Positions 43,156 to 52,588 of a stretch of DNA of 64,000 nt are shown one piece after another; the stretch's first letter is position 1; each line of letters opens with the position of its first letter. A program made the position numbers and the translations under genes. This stretch comes from Palleniella intestinalis (lineage in GTDB: Bacteria; Bacteroidota; Bacteroidia; Bacteroidales; Bacteroidaceae): assembly GCF_013166595.1 (NCBI RefSeq), contig NZ_JABKKG010000005.1, positions 250,083 through 314,082 on the forward strand, written 5' to 3'. The notes beneath the pieces were generated by a model, which was not told the origin of the DNA, searched no databases, and saw only the letters and a program-made list of their open reading frames with translations.

Positions 43156-44097
43156 ATGAAAAAGTTTTTACTTTCTACATTGGCATTCGCAGCTGTAATG
43201 ACAGTAAACGCACAAGTTGCACAGATTGATGGTAAAGCATGGGCTACAGCTAATGGCTCGGCTGATGAGGGTTCTACAGCATGGCCTGTCGCAGCAGGTG
43301 TGGTTATTTGCGAGAATGACGGTGCCGTTATGGCAAATGGTGCTGATACAAATTTCAAGATTGCAGGCAGCGAGGCAAACGGATATGATGCTATCGATGC
43401 TGACGGCATGATTGTGGACGCTTCGCTGCAGGCCGTTCAGGGGCAGGACAATCCAAGAGATGCTGACGGAGGAAATGGCTGGGAGACATTCAAGGCTCCT
43501 GCAACAGGTGCTTTCCTGACAATCACAGCAAAGAAGGACGGTTATCTCGCAGTCGTGGCTAAGTACTCTTCCAACAAGAATTACACAGTGTTTGAGGAAG
43601 GTACATGTATTCCTTACACACTCTCTATGGAGTGGGGTGACGGTGTTAAGAATGGCGCTCCGGCAACTACAAACCCTCTTACCTATACTCTTCCTGGTGT
43701 GGATGCAGGTGACGGTGTTATTGTTTATGACCAGGAGGCTGGCTCTATTAAGTGGCCTGAGCAGATTGTTCTTGGTGCTGAGTCTGCAATAAAGAAGAAT
43801 GGTCTTGGCGTAATCATCTTCCCTGTTTTTGCTGATTGTGTTTATAACGTTAACGCATGGGGTTCAAAGATTGCTCCTCAGGGTATGATTTTCTCAGAAA
43901 CTCCATTCCAGACAATCAAGGCTGTTGACGCTCAGGGTGACACAGGAAATGCTCCTGTGGTTCTCTACTCTGCAACAGGTGCCGGCATCCAGAATGTTCA
44001 GGGTGCAGAGAACACAACTGTTGCTCCTAAGAAGGTTGTGAAGAACGGTCAGATCATGATTGGCGACTTCAACATCGCAGGTCAGCGTGTAAAGTAA
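43156..44097 (+). CDS. Secreted protein of Sus operon 2 with CTD-like tail
   Basis: 313 residues with signal peptide MKKFLLSTLAFAAVMTVNAQ. The body is Ala/Gly/Asp-rich with scattered strands (GAFLTITAKKDGYLAVVAKY, DCVYNVNAWGSK). The last 38 residues repeat those of the 26394-28184 product almost exactly (GAGIQNV, APKKVVKNGQIMIGDFN, IAGQRVK). Both genes are the last of a Sus operon, so the tail is probably functional. I suggest surface sorting by the T9SS, unproven. No enzyme family is recognised. Confidence 0.78.
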   Translation: MKKFLLSTLAFAAVMTVNAQVAQIDGKAWATANGSADEGSTAWPVAAGVVICENDGAVMANGADTNFKIAGSEANGYDAIDADGMIVDASLQAVQGQDNPRDADGGNGWETFKAPATGAFLTITAKKDGYLAVVAKYSSNKNYTVFEEGTCIPYTLSMEWGDGVKNGAPATTNPLTYTLPGVDAGDGVIVYDQEAGSIKWPEQIVLGAESAIKKNGLGVIIFPVFADCVYNVNAWGSKIAPQGMIFSETPFQTIKAVDAQGDTGNAPVVLYSATGAGIQNVQGAENTTVAPKKVVKNGQIMIGDFNIAGQRVK

Positions 44098-44218
44098 TCT
44101 TCAACGTTTTCGTTAAGCAAAATCGGCAGAGCTAAACTTGTTTCGACTTTGCCATAGCGAAAAAAGCAGGATAAAATCCAACAAAGATTTGCAGAAGAAT
44201 GAATAGAACAAACGCTAT

Positions 44219-44256
44219 ATATAATGGAGAGGAACGCAAGGACTTCTCCATTATAT
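44219..44256 (+). terminator. Terminator of Sus operon 2
   Basis: A 12-bp perfect stem (44219-44230 with 44245-44256) followed by GTTTTTG on the plus strand. It lies about 120 bases beyond the stop at 44097. Confidence 0.7.
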
Positions 44257-44408
44257 GTTTTTGTCGTTTAGCGACTATTTGGCAGTTACACTATTCGGTT
44301 CGCATTATCTTTGTAATCAGCAATTTAATGTTACATCCGATTGGATCGGGCGATGAAGCGCATGTTGCGAAACAGAGCACCAAACCATAGCTTCGATATT
44401 GTCCTTAA

Positions 44409-44507
44409 ATAAGTTAGTCCACAAAAATAACAGCGCCGAGAAGGCGAAAGACAAATCCATACATAACAATGGAAAACAATGGCTTTTAATTTTGTGGACT
44501 AACTTAT
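44409..44507. repeat. 18-bp perfect inverted repeat flanking 63 bases, upstream of SusC unit 3
   Basis: The left arm ATAAGTTAGTCCACAAAA (44409-44426) and right arm TTTTGTGGACTAACTTAT (44490-44507) are exact inverses. Minus-strand TATTTTTG (44422-44429) with TTTG 22 bases upstream of it forms a promoter-like pair pointing away from SusC. Forward TAATTTTG (44487-44494) lacks a -33 box. The right arm ends exactly where identity to the unit 2 SusC leader begins. It may be an invertible promoter segment. Confidence 0.6.
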
Positions 44508-44660
44508 CTTTTAATGTTTAACTAAAAAATAAATTTCACAAAACTATGACTGTAAAACTATTTCGCATTGCGTTCATAGCTCTGTTCACGTGCATCGTGA
44601 CAACGCTCTCGGCGCAGACCGTTACAGGTAATGTGAAGGACTCCGGTGGCGAACCTATCA
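44508..44660 (+). repeat. SusC leader and signal-peptide segment shared with 37291-37437
   Basis: From CTTTTAATGTTTAACTAAAA through the ATG and signal-peptide codons, this stretch matches 37289-37437 with few differences. That is more than expected from protein similarity alone, because the untranslated leader is included. Direct copies lie about 7.2 kb apart and flank the whole unit 2 operon. Confidence 0.75.
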
Positions 44661-47600
44661 TTGGTGCCACAGTCCAGGAGAAAGGCGGCAAGGGTGGTGC
44701 TGTCACTGACCTTGACGGAAATTTCTCCATCAATCTTTCCGGTGGGAACCAGTTGGTGATTTCGTACATCGGCATGAAGACAAAGACTGTCAGTGTTGCC
44801 GGCAAGAGCAACATCAATGTAGTCCTTGAGGATGATGCCACAGGACTTGAGGACGTTGTTGTCATCGGTTACGGTACTGTGAGGAAGAAAGACCTTACAG
44901 GTGCTGTCGCTTCAGTAAACGCCAAACAAATTGAGAATGTTCCTGTTGCCAATGTCAGTGAGGCTCTGACAGGCAAGATGGCGGGTGTGAACATCACTAC
45001 TACTGAAGGTTCTCCTGACGCGGACGTGAAGATTCGTGTCCGCGGTGGCGGTTCACTCTCTCAGGACAATTCACCTCTTTATATTGTGGACGGTTTCCCT
45101 GTTGAGAGCATCAGCGACATTGCCCCAAGTGAGATTCAGACTATCGACGTGCTGAAGGATGCCTCTTCCACCGCTATCTATGGTGCTCGTGGTGCAAACG
45201 GTGTCATCATCGTGACAACAAAGAGTGGCTCAGAAGGCAAGATGCAGGTGAACTTCAACGCCTCTGTAGGCTGGAAGAAGATCACCAAGGAAGTGAAGGT
45301 CATGGATCCATTCAATTATGTGGCTTACCAGCATGAACTTGGCAGTGAGGACTATGGAAACTATAATGACCTTGAAATATGGAAATCCATTGAAGGTGAC
45401 AACTTCCAAGACCAGATTTTCGGCAGAACAGGTGTCCAGAAGCAGTATAACGTGAATGTCAGCGGTGGCAGCAAGGATGTCAAATTCAATGTTGGTTTCA
45501 ACCACAATGACGAGGAGAGCATCATGGCAGGCTCCGGATACTCAAAGAACAACATCAATGCAAAAATCAATGCCACTCTGAACAAATGGCTGACAATGGA
45601 CTTCAATGCCCGTCTTGCATTCACAAAACTTGACGGTCTGAGCGGTGGTGCCGACACCAACGAAAGCAATGCAGCAAACTCATTGGTGGCAAACACTGTG
45701 GCATGGCAGCCTGTACAACAGTTGTCAGCAAACCTTGATGATGACGAGGAGAACTCCGGTGCGACACGCCGCACACCATGGCAGCGTCTTAACTCCACAT
45801 ACAAATACCAGGAGCGCTTCCAGCAGAACTACAATGCAGGATTGAACTGGAAACCATTCAAGAACATCACTTTCCGTACTGAGTTCGGATACCAGTGGAG
45901 ATACAACAACACTGACCAGGCATGGGGCAGCGATGCCACACAGAACTCAAACCTTGGCATGAATGGTTATCCACAGGCAAGTTTCACAACTTTGAAATAC
46001 CAAAACTGGCGCAATGCCAACACTGTCACTTACGACAACAGGAAACTCTTCGGCGGGCGCGACCATATCAATGTGATGATCGGTCAAGAGTGGAGCTCCA
46101 CAAAGCAGACACAGCGCGAAAGCACTTCCATAGGCTTCCCACTCAACTTTACCATCGACGAGGTGCTTAATTTCCCTTCCAACGGCACTGCACTTCCTAA
46201 CGCGGGCACAATACCGGCAAAGGAAAACATGCTGTCATATTTCGGACGTATCAACTATACAATGGCAGACAAGTATCTGCTCACATTCACAATGCGTGCC
46301 GACGGCTCCTCAAAATTCGGCAAGGACAACCGCTGGGGCATCTTCCCTTCATTGGCATTGGCATGGCGCATAACTGACGAGAAGTTCATGCATGGAGCAG
46401 AGAACTGGCTCTCGAACCTCAAACTGAGACTCAGTTTTGGTACAGCGGGCAACAACCGTATTCCTGCCAATCTCCTGGAACCTACATACAAGATGTCAAG
46501 CTCTACAGGCAAGGGACCTTTCTATGATGAGAACCGCGCACCTATGCTGGAGCACCTCTCCACACTCTACAACCCTAACCTGAAGTGGGAGACTACGGTG
46601 ACACGAAACATTGGCATCGACTACGGTTTCCTAAAAGGACGCATCAACGGTACTTTGGACTTCTACTGGAACACAACAAAAGACCTGCTCATGCAGTCCG
46701 GCATTCCTACAAACACAGGATACAGCGCACAGTATCAGAATTTCGGCAAGACCTCAAACAAAGGTGTCGAGCTTGCGTTCAATGCTGTTGCCATTGACAA
46801 AAAGAAGTTTGGCCTGAATTTCACATTCAACATCTCTTACAACAGGAACAAGATTGAGGACCTTAATCTTGACAACCCATGGCAGAGCTCAAACTGGTCA
46901 GGCAGCACAATCTCAAAATATGAGGATTTCCGCATCGAAAAGGGTGGAAGACTTGGAGAAATATGGGGATTCAAGCAGACCGGCTACTTTACGGTTTATG
47001 ACCCTGCAACAGGAACCGGTGATCTCGTGCTGAATGCAAAAGGACAGTGGCAGCTGGTTGACGGCCATGCTCCCGACAAGAGCCAGACTCTGTTCGGTGG
47101 CAATCTCTATCCTGGTGTGCCAAAGGTTGAGGTTGACGAGAACGGCGACCCTGTCAAGCAGCGTCTTGGCAACACCATCGCTCCTACAACAGGTGGTTTC
47201 GGATTTGACGGGCGTGTCGGCAACTTCGATTTCAATGTGTTCTTCAATTACTCACTCGGCAACAAGATTGTCAATGGCACAAAACTGGCTAACGCATTCT
47301 ATCATGGCTCAGCACGCAACTACAACCTTGTCGATGATTTCAATCTTGACAACCGCTACACATGGATTGACCCATCCACAGGCATGAACCTTGGCAGACC
47401 GTCCACAGGCACTATTGAGGCATACGAAGGTGTGGAGAACATAATGGCACGCCTTAATGAGCTCAACCAGGGCAAGAGCATGTACAACCCTGCCGGAGTG
47501 ACAGCTATGCAGCTTACAGACTACGCCGTAGAGGACGCTTCATTCCTGAGACTGCAGAATGTGACCATCGGATACACACTGCCAAAGAAATGGCTTAAGC

Positions 47601-47785
47601 ATGTGTTCCTGTCCAATGTCCGCATCTACTTCACAGGATACAACTTGTTGTGCTTCACCGGTTACGATGGATATGACCCTGAGGTGGACACATCTTCAAA
47701 GAAGAATCCTATGTGCCCGGGCATCGACTATGCAGCTTATCCTAAGAGCCGTTCATTCGTTGCCGGAATAAACGTTACTTTCTAA
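44546..47785 (+). CDS. SusC/RagA-family TonB-linked outer-membrane transporter (unit 3)
   Basis: A 1079-residue transporter. The signal peptide FRIAFIALFTCIVTTLSAQ is shared with unit 2. Next are the CarboxypepD_reg-like domain (TGNVKDSGGEPIIGATV), EDVVVIGYGTVRKKDLTGAV, and the plug with IRVRGGGSLSQDNSPLYIVDG and DVLKDASSTAIYGARGANGVI. The barrel ends in GINVTF. Its plug and C-terminal GYDGYDPEVD segment are closer to unit 1 than to unit 2, suggesting a related ligand. The upstream inverted repeat may control its expression. Confidence 0.97.
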   Translation: MTVKLFRIAFIALFTCIVTTLSAQTVTGNVKDSGGEPIIGATVQEKGGKGGAVTDLDGNFSINLSGGNQLVISYIGMKTKTVSVAGKSNINVVLEDDATGLEDVVVIGYGTVRKKDLTGAVASVNAKQIENVPVANVSEALTGKMAGVNITTTEGSPDADVKIRVRGGGSLSQDNSPLYIVDGFPVESISDIAPSEIQTIDVLKDASSTAIYGARGANGVIIVTTKSGSEGKMQVNFNASVGWKKITKEVKVMDPFNYVAYQHELGSEDYGNYNDLEIWKSIEGDNFQDQIFGRTGVQKQYNVNVSGGSKDVKFNVGFNHNDEESIMAGSGYSKNNINAKINATLNKWLTMDFNARLAFTKLDGLSGGADTNESNAANSLVANTVAWQPVQQLSANLDDDEENSGATRRTPWQRLNSTYKYQERFQQNYNAGLNWKPFKNITFRTEFGYQWRYNNTDQAWGSDATQNSNLGMNGYPQASFTTLKYQNWRNANTVTYDNRKLFGGRDHINVMIGQEWSSTKQTQRESTSIGFPLNFTIDEVLNFPSNGTALPNAGTIPAKENMLSYFGRINYTMADKYLLTFTMRADGSSKFGKDNRWGIFPSLALAWRITDEKFMHGAENWLSNLKLRLSFGTAGNNRIPANLLEPTYKMSSSTGKGPFYDENRAPMLEHLSTLYNPNLKWETTVTRNIGIDYGFLKGRINGTLDFYWNTTKDLLMQSGIPTNTGYSAQYQNFGKTSNKGVELAFNAVAIDKKKFGLNFTFNISYNRNKIEDLNLDNPWQSSNWSGSTISKYEDFRIEKGGRLGEIWGFKQTGYFTVYDPATGTGDLVLNAKGQWQLVDGHAPDKSQTLFGGNLYPGVPKVEVDENGDPVKQRLGNTIAPTTGGFGFDGRVGNFDFNVFFNYSLGNKIVNGTKLANAFYHGSARNYNLVDDFNLDNRYTWIDPSTGMNLGRPSTGTIEAYEGVENIMARLNELNQGKSMYNPAGVTAMQLTDYAVEDASFLRLQNVTIGYTLPKKWLKHVFLSNVRIYFTGYNLLCFTGYDGYDPEVDTSSKKNPMCPGIDYAAYPKSRSFVAGINVTF

Positions 47786-47809
47786 AACATCAAAACACTG
47801 AAAAAAGAT

Positions 47810-49840
47810 ATGAAAAAGACAATATCATCCATCGCACTGATGGCAGGCATACTTGCTATGTCCTCATGCTCGGACTTCCTTGACCAGGAGTCACCGTCAT
47901 CGATGGGACAGAATAATGTGTACAACTCCGCATACTTCACTGAACTGCGTATAAACAGGATCGTGGGCGACCTTATGCAGGACCGCAGCTACTCACAGGA
48001 CTTGGCGATTGTCTGGAACATGAATAGCGATGTAGAGCTTGTTGACGGCCTTGGAGACAACGCGTCAAATACCGGTAGCGAGCGTGGAAACATGAACTAC
48101 AACCTCAGCCCTAACTGGACACGACTTAATGACACATGGAAGCAGCTCTATGCTACAGTGGAGGACTGTAATGATGCCATAGCAGGAATCAGAAGCAGCG
48201 AACTGCTGAACAGCGAAAAGAACAGTGACCGATTGGCTATGAGACGCTATCTTGGTGAAGCATTGACGTTGCGTGCACTGACATATCGCGACCTTACAAA
48301 GTTCTGGGGCGATGTCCCTATGAAGCTTGAGCCGTCTCAGCCAGGCCTCAGCAACGCTTATCTTGAGAAGACTGACCGCGACGTTATCCTTGACCAGATG
48401 ATGAAAGACCTTGAAGAGGCGACAGAGTACCTGCCATGGGCTGACGAGGTGTCAGGCTATACCACCGAGCGTCCTACAAAGGGATTCGCTCACGCCCTCT
48501 TGGCACAGCTTGCTTTGACACGCGCCGGATATGCCATCCGCGAGCAGGCAAAGGAAGGATACGAGACAAAGCCTGGCTATTCTGACCCGGCTTACCCGAC
48601 ACAACGTCCTGACGCTGCTACACGCAACGCGCTCTACAAGAAGGCGGCAGAACATTGCTATGCAGTGATTTCTGACAACCACCACAGCCTGAACCCTTCA
48701 TTCGAGAATGAGTGGCATCTCATCAACCAACTGGCTCTTGACAAGAACTACCATGAGAATCTGTATGAGATTCCTATGGGACTGAACTTTGCATCAGAGC
48801 TTGGTTACACTGTCGGTGTCCGCCTGAATGGTGTGACATCCAAATACGGCTATGGCAACTCGTCAGGCAAGATGAAGGTGACTGCACCGCTGTTGTACTC
48901 TTATGACAAGAACGACACACGACGCGACATCACATGTGCAAACTTTGAAATCAAAGAGGATGCCGGCGTTACAAAAGAAATGATGCTTAAGAATTCACCT
49001 TTCGGCATCTATGTCGGCAAGTGGGACCCACGCAAGGAAAACGCAGAATGGCTCCAGCAGAACCTCAAGACAACATCAAAGCACATGACTGGCATCAATC
49101 CTGTCATCATGCGCTACTCTCAGGTGCTGCTCTACTATGCTGAGGCATTGAACGAGCTTGCAGGTCCTGACGGGACTTTTGAAGAATGCACCCTCACAGC
49201 ACGTCAGGCACTTGCATTGGTACACACTCGTGCTTTTGCTGATGCCCACAAGGCTGATGCTCAGGCATACGTAGACAATATTCCTGCCAACAAGGACGCT
49301 TTCTTCAACGCTATCGTTGATGAGAACGCATGGGAGTTTGCAGGCGAAGGCTACCGTAAGTTCGACCTCATACGCTGGGGCATTCTCGCAGAAAAGATTT
49401 GGGAGATGAAGCAGAGCTACATCAATGCACTCTCTGCCGGCGAATATCCTGAGACTCTTTATTGGAAATGGGCTGACGCTGCACAGACACAGATTGACAT
49501 GAGCTCTGTAACTTTCTATGAGATAGGACTCACTGACGATGACGCTCTGGCTCTCGGCTACTGCACAGTGAAGACCAACGAGACTACCGGTGAGCAGACC
49601 AAGACAGTCAATAAGGTTGACGGTTTCGGAAAATCCTCTGTCGACAAGACTGACGACACTCAGGTCTACACCAACCTCCCATCCATCAGTTCCGGTCTTG
49701 TGGGCAAAGGCAATCCATACATGGGCGACAACATGGGTGACGGTGTGGCTGTCAAGAACAGATACATCATGCCTATCGGTGCTTCAACCATATCTGCATC
49801 CAACGGCAAGTTACATAATTCATACGGTTATTCCGATTAA
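47810..49840 (+). CDS. SusD/RagB-family glycan-binding lipoprotein (unit 3)
   Basis: A 676-residue lipoprotein (signal ending LAMSSCSDFLD) 24 bases after its SusC. Family marks are GEALTLRALTYRDLTKFWGD, VIMRYSQVLLYYAEALNELAG and ENAWEFAGEGYRKFDLIRWG. The end has RYIMPIGASTISASNG, the usual SusD closing region. Its length and layout match the unit 1 SusD. It probably binds the same class of glycan as unit 1, since both operons also carry a beta-helix lipoprotein. Confidence 0.96.
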   Translation: MKKTISSIALMAGILAMSSCSDFLDQESPSSMGQNNVYNSAYFTELRINRIVGDLMQDRSYSQDLAIVWNMNSDVELVDGLGDNASNTGSERGNMNYNLSPNWTRLNDTWKQLYATVEDCNDAIAGIRSSELLNSEKNSDRLAMRRYLGEALTLRALTYRDLTKFWGDVPMKLEPSQPGLSNAYLEKTDRDVILDQMMKDLEEATEYLPWADEVSGYTTERPTKGFAHALLAQLALTRAGYAIREQAKEGYETKPGYSDPAYPTQRPDAATRNALYKKAAEHCYAVISDNHHSLNPSFENEWHLINQLALDKNYHENLYEIPMGLNFASELGYTVGVRLNGVTSKYGYGNSSGKMKVTAPLLYSYDKNDTRRDITCANFEIKEDAGVTKEMMLKNSPFGIYVGKWDPRKENAEWLQQNLKTTSKHMTGINPVIMRYSQVLLYYAEALNELAGPDGTFEECTLTARQALALVHTRAFADAHKADAQAYVDNIPANKDAFFNAIVDENAWEFAGEGYRKFDLIRWGILAEKIWEMKQSYINALSAGEYPETLYWKWADAAQTQIDMSSVTFYEIGLTDDDALALGYCTVKTNETTGEQTKTVNKVDGFGKSSVDKTDDTQVYTNLPSISSGLVGKGNPYMGDNMGDGVAVKNRYIMPIGASTISASNGKLHNSYGYSD

Positions 49841-49855
49841 CAAACAACAACGAAT

Positions 49856-51634
49856 ATGAAGATTAATAACATATTTTTCAAAAAAGCAGCATTCGTGCTA
49901 CTGGCAGCCCTCACAGCAGTCAGTTGTACCGACGACAACGACTGGGCTACAGACTCTTCCCTATCTCGCCTTTTTGGTGTGAAGGACAATATCTCTGTAA
50001 CATCAGGTGACACTTATGCTGAGATCACGTTCAACTACGTGCCTGAGGCTACCCACTATATAGTAGAGTTGTCTACAGACCCTCTGTCAGACGATGTGCC
50101 GATGGGAGGACCTAATGCTTTGGTGTATGGAGAGGACGAATCCATAAAGCCACAGTCAGGCTATACAGGAGTGGAACTCACTGTCCATGGGCTGCAAGGG
50201 GCTACCGAGTACTACCTCCGAGTGAAGGCGCGCTCTGACCATAAGACAGAGTCAAGATGGGTGTATTACAAAGAGGGACAAACTTTCAAGACACTCGCAG
50301 AGCAGGTGTTCAACATCCCGGCTTCAACAGACATCAGTGATGAATGGGTGCGCCTCTCATGGAATACTGACGAAGTGACAAACATCCTTGTGCAAGTTCC
50401 TACAGACCAGGTTGACGATGAGGGCGAAACTATCTTGAACACTGTCCGGAACATTACACTCACCGACGAGATAAAGGCTGCACGCGAATATACTATTACG
50501 GGGCTGACAGGCTCAACTTCCTACATTTTCACTATCATGAACGGAGATGTGAAGCGCGGCACACTGAACATCAGCACCGCAGCACCTATGCCGGCAGGAA
50601 ACCTGAAGTATGAACTGCCTGCTATGGTTACCAAGATTGACAATGCTCTGCTGGAGGAACTCTTTGAACAGGCCAAGGAATTGGCAGGTTCTGACAACGC
50701 TTCTGTAACTATCGGCTTGCAAGGCGGTTCCACTATCGAACTGGCAACTCTTAGCGAAACCAATGAAACTGCGGGAGTGAAGATTCCGGAAGGAATGTCG
50801 GTGACATTCTTCGGCATGCCGGGCGAGACTCCTACTTTGGTGGTGCCAAAGAGCATGAATATCGATGGCTCACACAACTTCATTAATTTCGAGAACCTGA
50901 AGATTACCGAGCGGAGTGGTGCTAATTATCTCATTAATCAGGGAAAGGCATGCAATATCAATAATATCACATTCAAGGGATGTGAACTCTTCGGATTCGG
51001 AAACACACCATTCCGTCTACAAGGTTCAGACATCAAGACTATTGGCAATCTGACAATGGACAACTGCCTGATACACGACATTTCACACGCCGGAGGCTAC
51101 AGCTTGATTCATATTGATGCCGGAGGCGGAAAAGGATATGTCAACAATATCCTTATTCAGAACTCCACAATCTATAATGTGAAAGCTGCTAACGCACGTT
51201 GCATCGTTCAGGTGAAGGACACTGACATGGAGTCATGCAAGTTTGTCAACTGTACTTTCCGCAACATCTTGGGTGGTGGACGTTACTTCTTTGACTCTAA
51301 CGGCACAAGCAAGGGCACATCCACTCCTGTGGTCATAGAGAACTGTCTGTTTGGGCACATGAATACAAAGGACACTCGAGGCGGACGCAACAAGACAGGC
51401 TTTGATGTGGCAAATTCCTATGTGACATACGAACAGGACGGCTGTTTCTGGCATGAACAGGCAGAAACAATCAATGGCACAGAGTTCCCTAAGACAGCTA
51501 ACGCCATCCCTGGATTCGATAATCTTGGAAAGGCTGACACTGACATATTCGCAGACCCGGACAACAATGATTTCACAATCAAGGACGAGAAGGTCAAGAA
51601 CATGAAGATTGGTGACCCACGCTGGCGCAACTAA
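49856..51634 (+). CDS. Beta-helix surface lipoprotein with fibronectin-III-like head (unit 3; DUF4957/DUF5123 type)
   Basis: A 592-residue lipoprotein (signal ending ALTAVSCTDDNDW). Two fibronectin-III-like segments occupy about 40-240 (ATHYIVELS, GATEYYLRVKARS, GSTSYIFTI). From 300 onward a beta-helix repeat is visible: SHNFINFENLKITERSG, NNITFKGCELFGFG, NLTMDNCLIHDIS, NILIQNSTIYNVKA. It is the counterpart of 28842-31202 and directly follows SusD by 15 bases. It is likely a glycan-binding or scaffold protein at the cell surface; no active site is recognised. Confidence 0.84.
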   Translation: MKINNIFFKKAAFVLLAALTAVSCTDDNDWATDSSLSRLFGVKDNISVTSGDTYAEITFNYVPEATHYIVELSTDPLSDDVPMGGPNALVYGEDESIKPQSGYTGVELTVHGLQGATEYYLRVKARSDHKTESRWVYYKEGQTFKTLAEQVFNIPASTDISDEWVRLSWNTDEVTNILVQVPTDQVDDEGETILNTVRNITLTDEIKAAREYTITGLTGSTSYIFTIMNGDVKRGTLNISTAAPMPAGNLKYELPAMVTKIDNALLEELFEQAKELAGSDNASVTIGLQGGSTIELATLSETNETAGVKIPEGMSVTFFGMPGETPTLVVPKSMNIDGSHNFINFENLKITERSGANYLINQGKACNINNITFKGCELFGFGNTPFRLQGSDIKTIGNLTMDNCLIHDISHAGGYSLIHIDAGGGKGYVNNILIQNSTIYNVKAANARCIVQVKDTDMESCKFVNCTFRNILGGGRYFFDSNGTSKGTSTPVVIENCLFGHMNTKDTRGGRNKTGFDVANSYVTYEQDGCFWHEQAETINGTEFPKTANAIPGFDNLGKADTDIFADPDNNDFTIKDEKVKNMKIGDPRWRN

Positions 51635-51666
51635 AATGGCTTGACGCCTATTCGGTGGAAATAATC

Positions 51667-51700
51667 ATGACCGGCATTCAAATGACAGAATGCCGGTCAT
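51667..51700 (+). terminator. Terminator of Sus operon 3
   Basis: A 13-bp perfect stem (51667-51679 with 51688-51700) followed by TTTTC on the plus strand, 33 bases beyond the stop. Confidence 0.8.
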
Positions 51701-51870
51701 TTTCAAAAAAAGAGATGTCTTAAAGGGTGCAGAACAATTAGGAGAAGGTGCAGACGGATGGGCTGTACTGTGCATGAATACAAGTAAGAGAATACAGAAC
51801 AGGCTTTATCCTGCATCCTTTTTGAAACACAATACTATCACATTGTTTTTCAGCGTGTTACAACCACCAT

Positions 51871-51960
51871 AACAAAAGGTTACCTTTTACAGTGCAAACC
51901 GTAACCTTTTACAAAGGAAAAGGCTACCTTTCGCAGTGCAAAAGGTAGCCTTTTAAAATG
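51871..51960. repeat. Intergenic modular repeat cluster, copy D
   Basis: The clearest copy: AAAAGGTTACCTTTTAC, CCGTAACCTTTTAC, AAAGGCTACCTTTCGCAGTGC and AAAAGGTAGCCTTTTAA in quick succession. It lies between convergent genes (unit 3 lipoprotein and the TlpA-like gene). Confidence 0.7.
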
Positions 51961-51972
51961 CAGTGGAATGGA

Positions 51973-52515
51973 TTACTTGAACAGCTCGTCAAGATAGGTG
52001 TAGAAAGCAGGGTCTTCACCGATGACAGTCTTCACTATCTTGCCCTGCGGGTCTATGACAATCTTTGTCGGGAAGCCCTGGATGCCGTAGTTCTTCATGA
52101 TGTCCGTGCCCTTAGGGTTATAGACATGCTTCCATGGGAGGTCAAGCTCTTTGACGGCAGACTTCCATTTTTCCTCGGTGTCACCGCAGTCCACGCCGAG
52201 AATCTCAAACTTGCCGGCATACTTCTTGTAATAGTTCTTCATCTCCGGCATGCCCTTTATGCACCAGCCGCACCATGTTCCCCAGAAGTCAAGGACAACA
52301 TACTTGCCACGGAGGGAACTCAACGCCAATGGTTTTCCGTCAATGTCGTTCAGCGTAAAGTCAGGAGCGAGGGTGGCATCGTCAGCCTGCGCCTTGGCCT
52401 TTTGGCTCGCCTGAGTCTCCACAGCAGCAGAGTTTGTGCCTTTATCCGAGTTTGAGTTCGCGTTGCATGCGCAGAACATTGCTGCACAAGCAAAAGTAAG
52501 GATTGTTTTTCTCAT
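51973..52515 (-). CDS. TlpA-like thioredoxin-fold lipoprotein (disulfide reductase/oxidoreductase)
   Basis: 180 residues with a lipoprotein-type signal (ILTFACAAMFCAC) and a Ser/Asn/Ala linker. A thioredoxin fold of the AhpC/TSA-Redoxin type follows. The active site is WCGWC at 81-85 (Cys82 and Cys85), and cis-Pro is in GFPTKIVI. Such proteins reduce or shuffle disulfides in the periplasm, for example in cytochrome c maturation. The partner is unknown here. It follows priA on the same strand, separated by about 100 bases. Confidence 0.92.
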   Translation of the reverse strand: MRKTILTFACAAMFCACNANSNSDKGTNSAAVETQASQKAKAQADDATLAPDFTLNDIDGKPLALSSLRGKYVVLDFWGTWCGWCIKGMPEMKNYYKKYAGKFEILGVDCGDTEEKWKSAVKELDLPWKHVYNPKGTDIMKNYGIQGFPTKIVIDPQGKIVKTVIGEDPAFYTYLDELFK

Positions 52516-52588
52516 TTTGATTTCATGTTTATTTGTTAGTACTTTTATTGTTCCACATTCACTAATGCAGGTCTCAATGATGCTGCAA

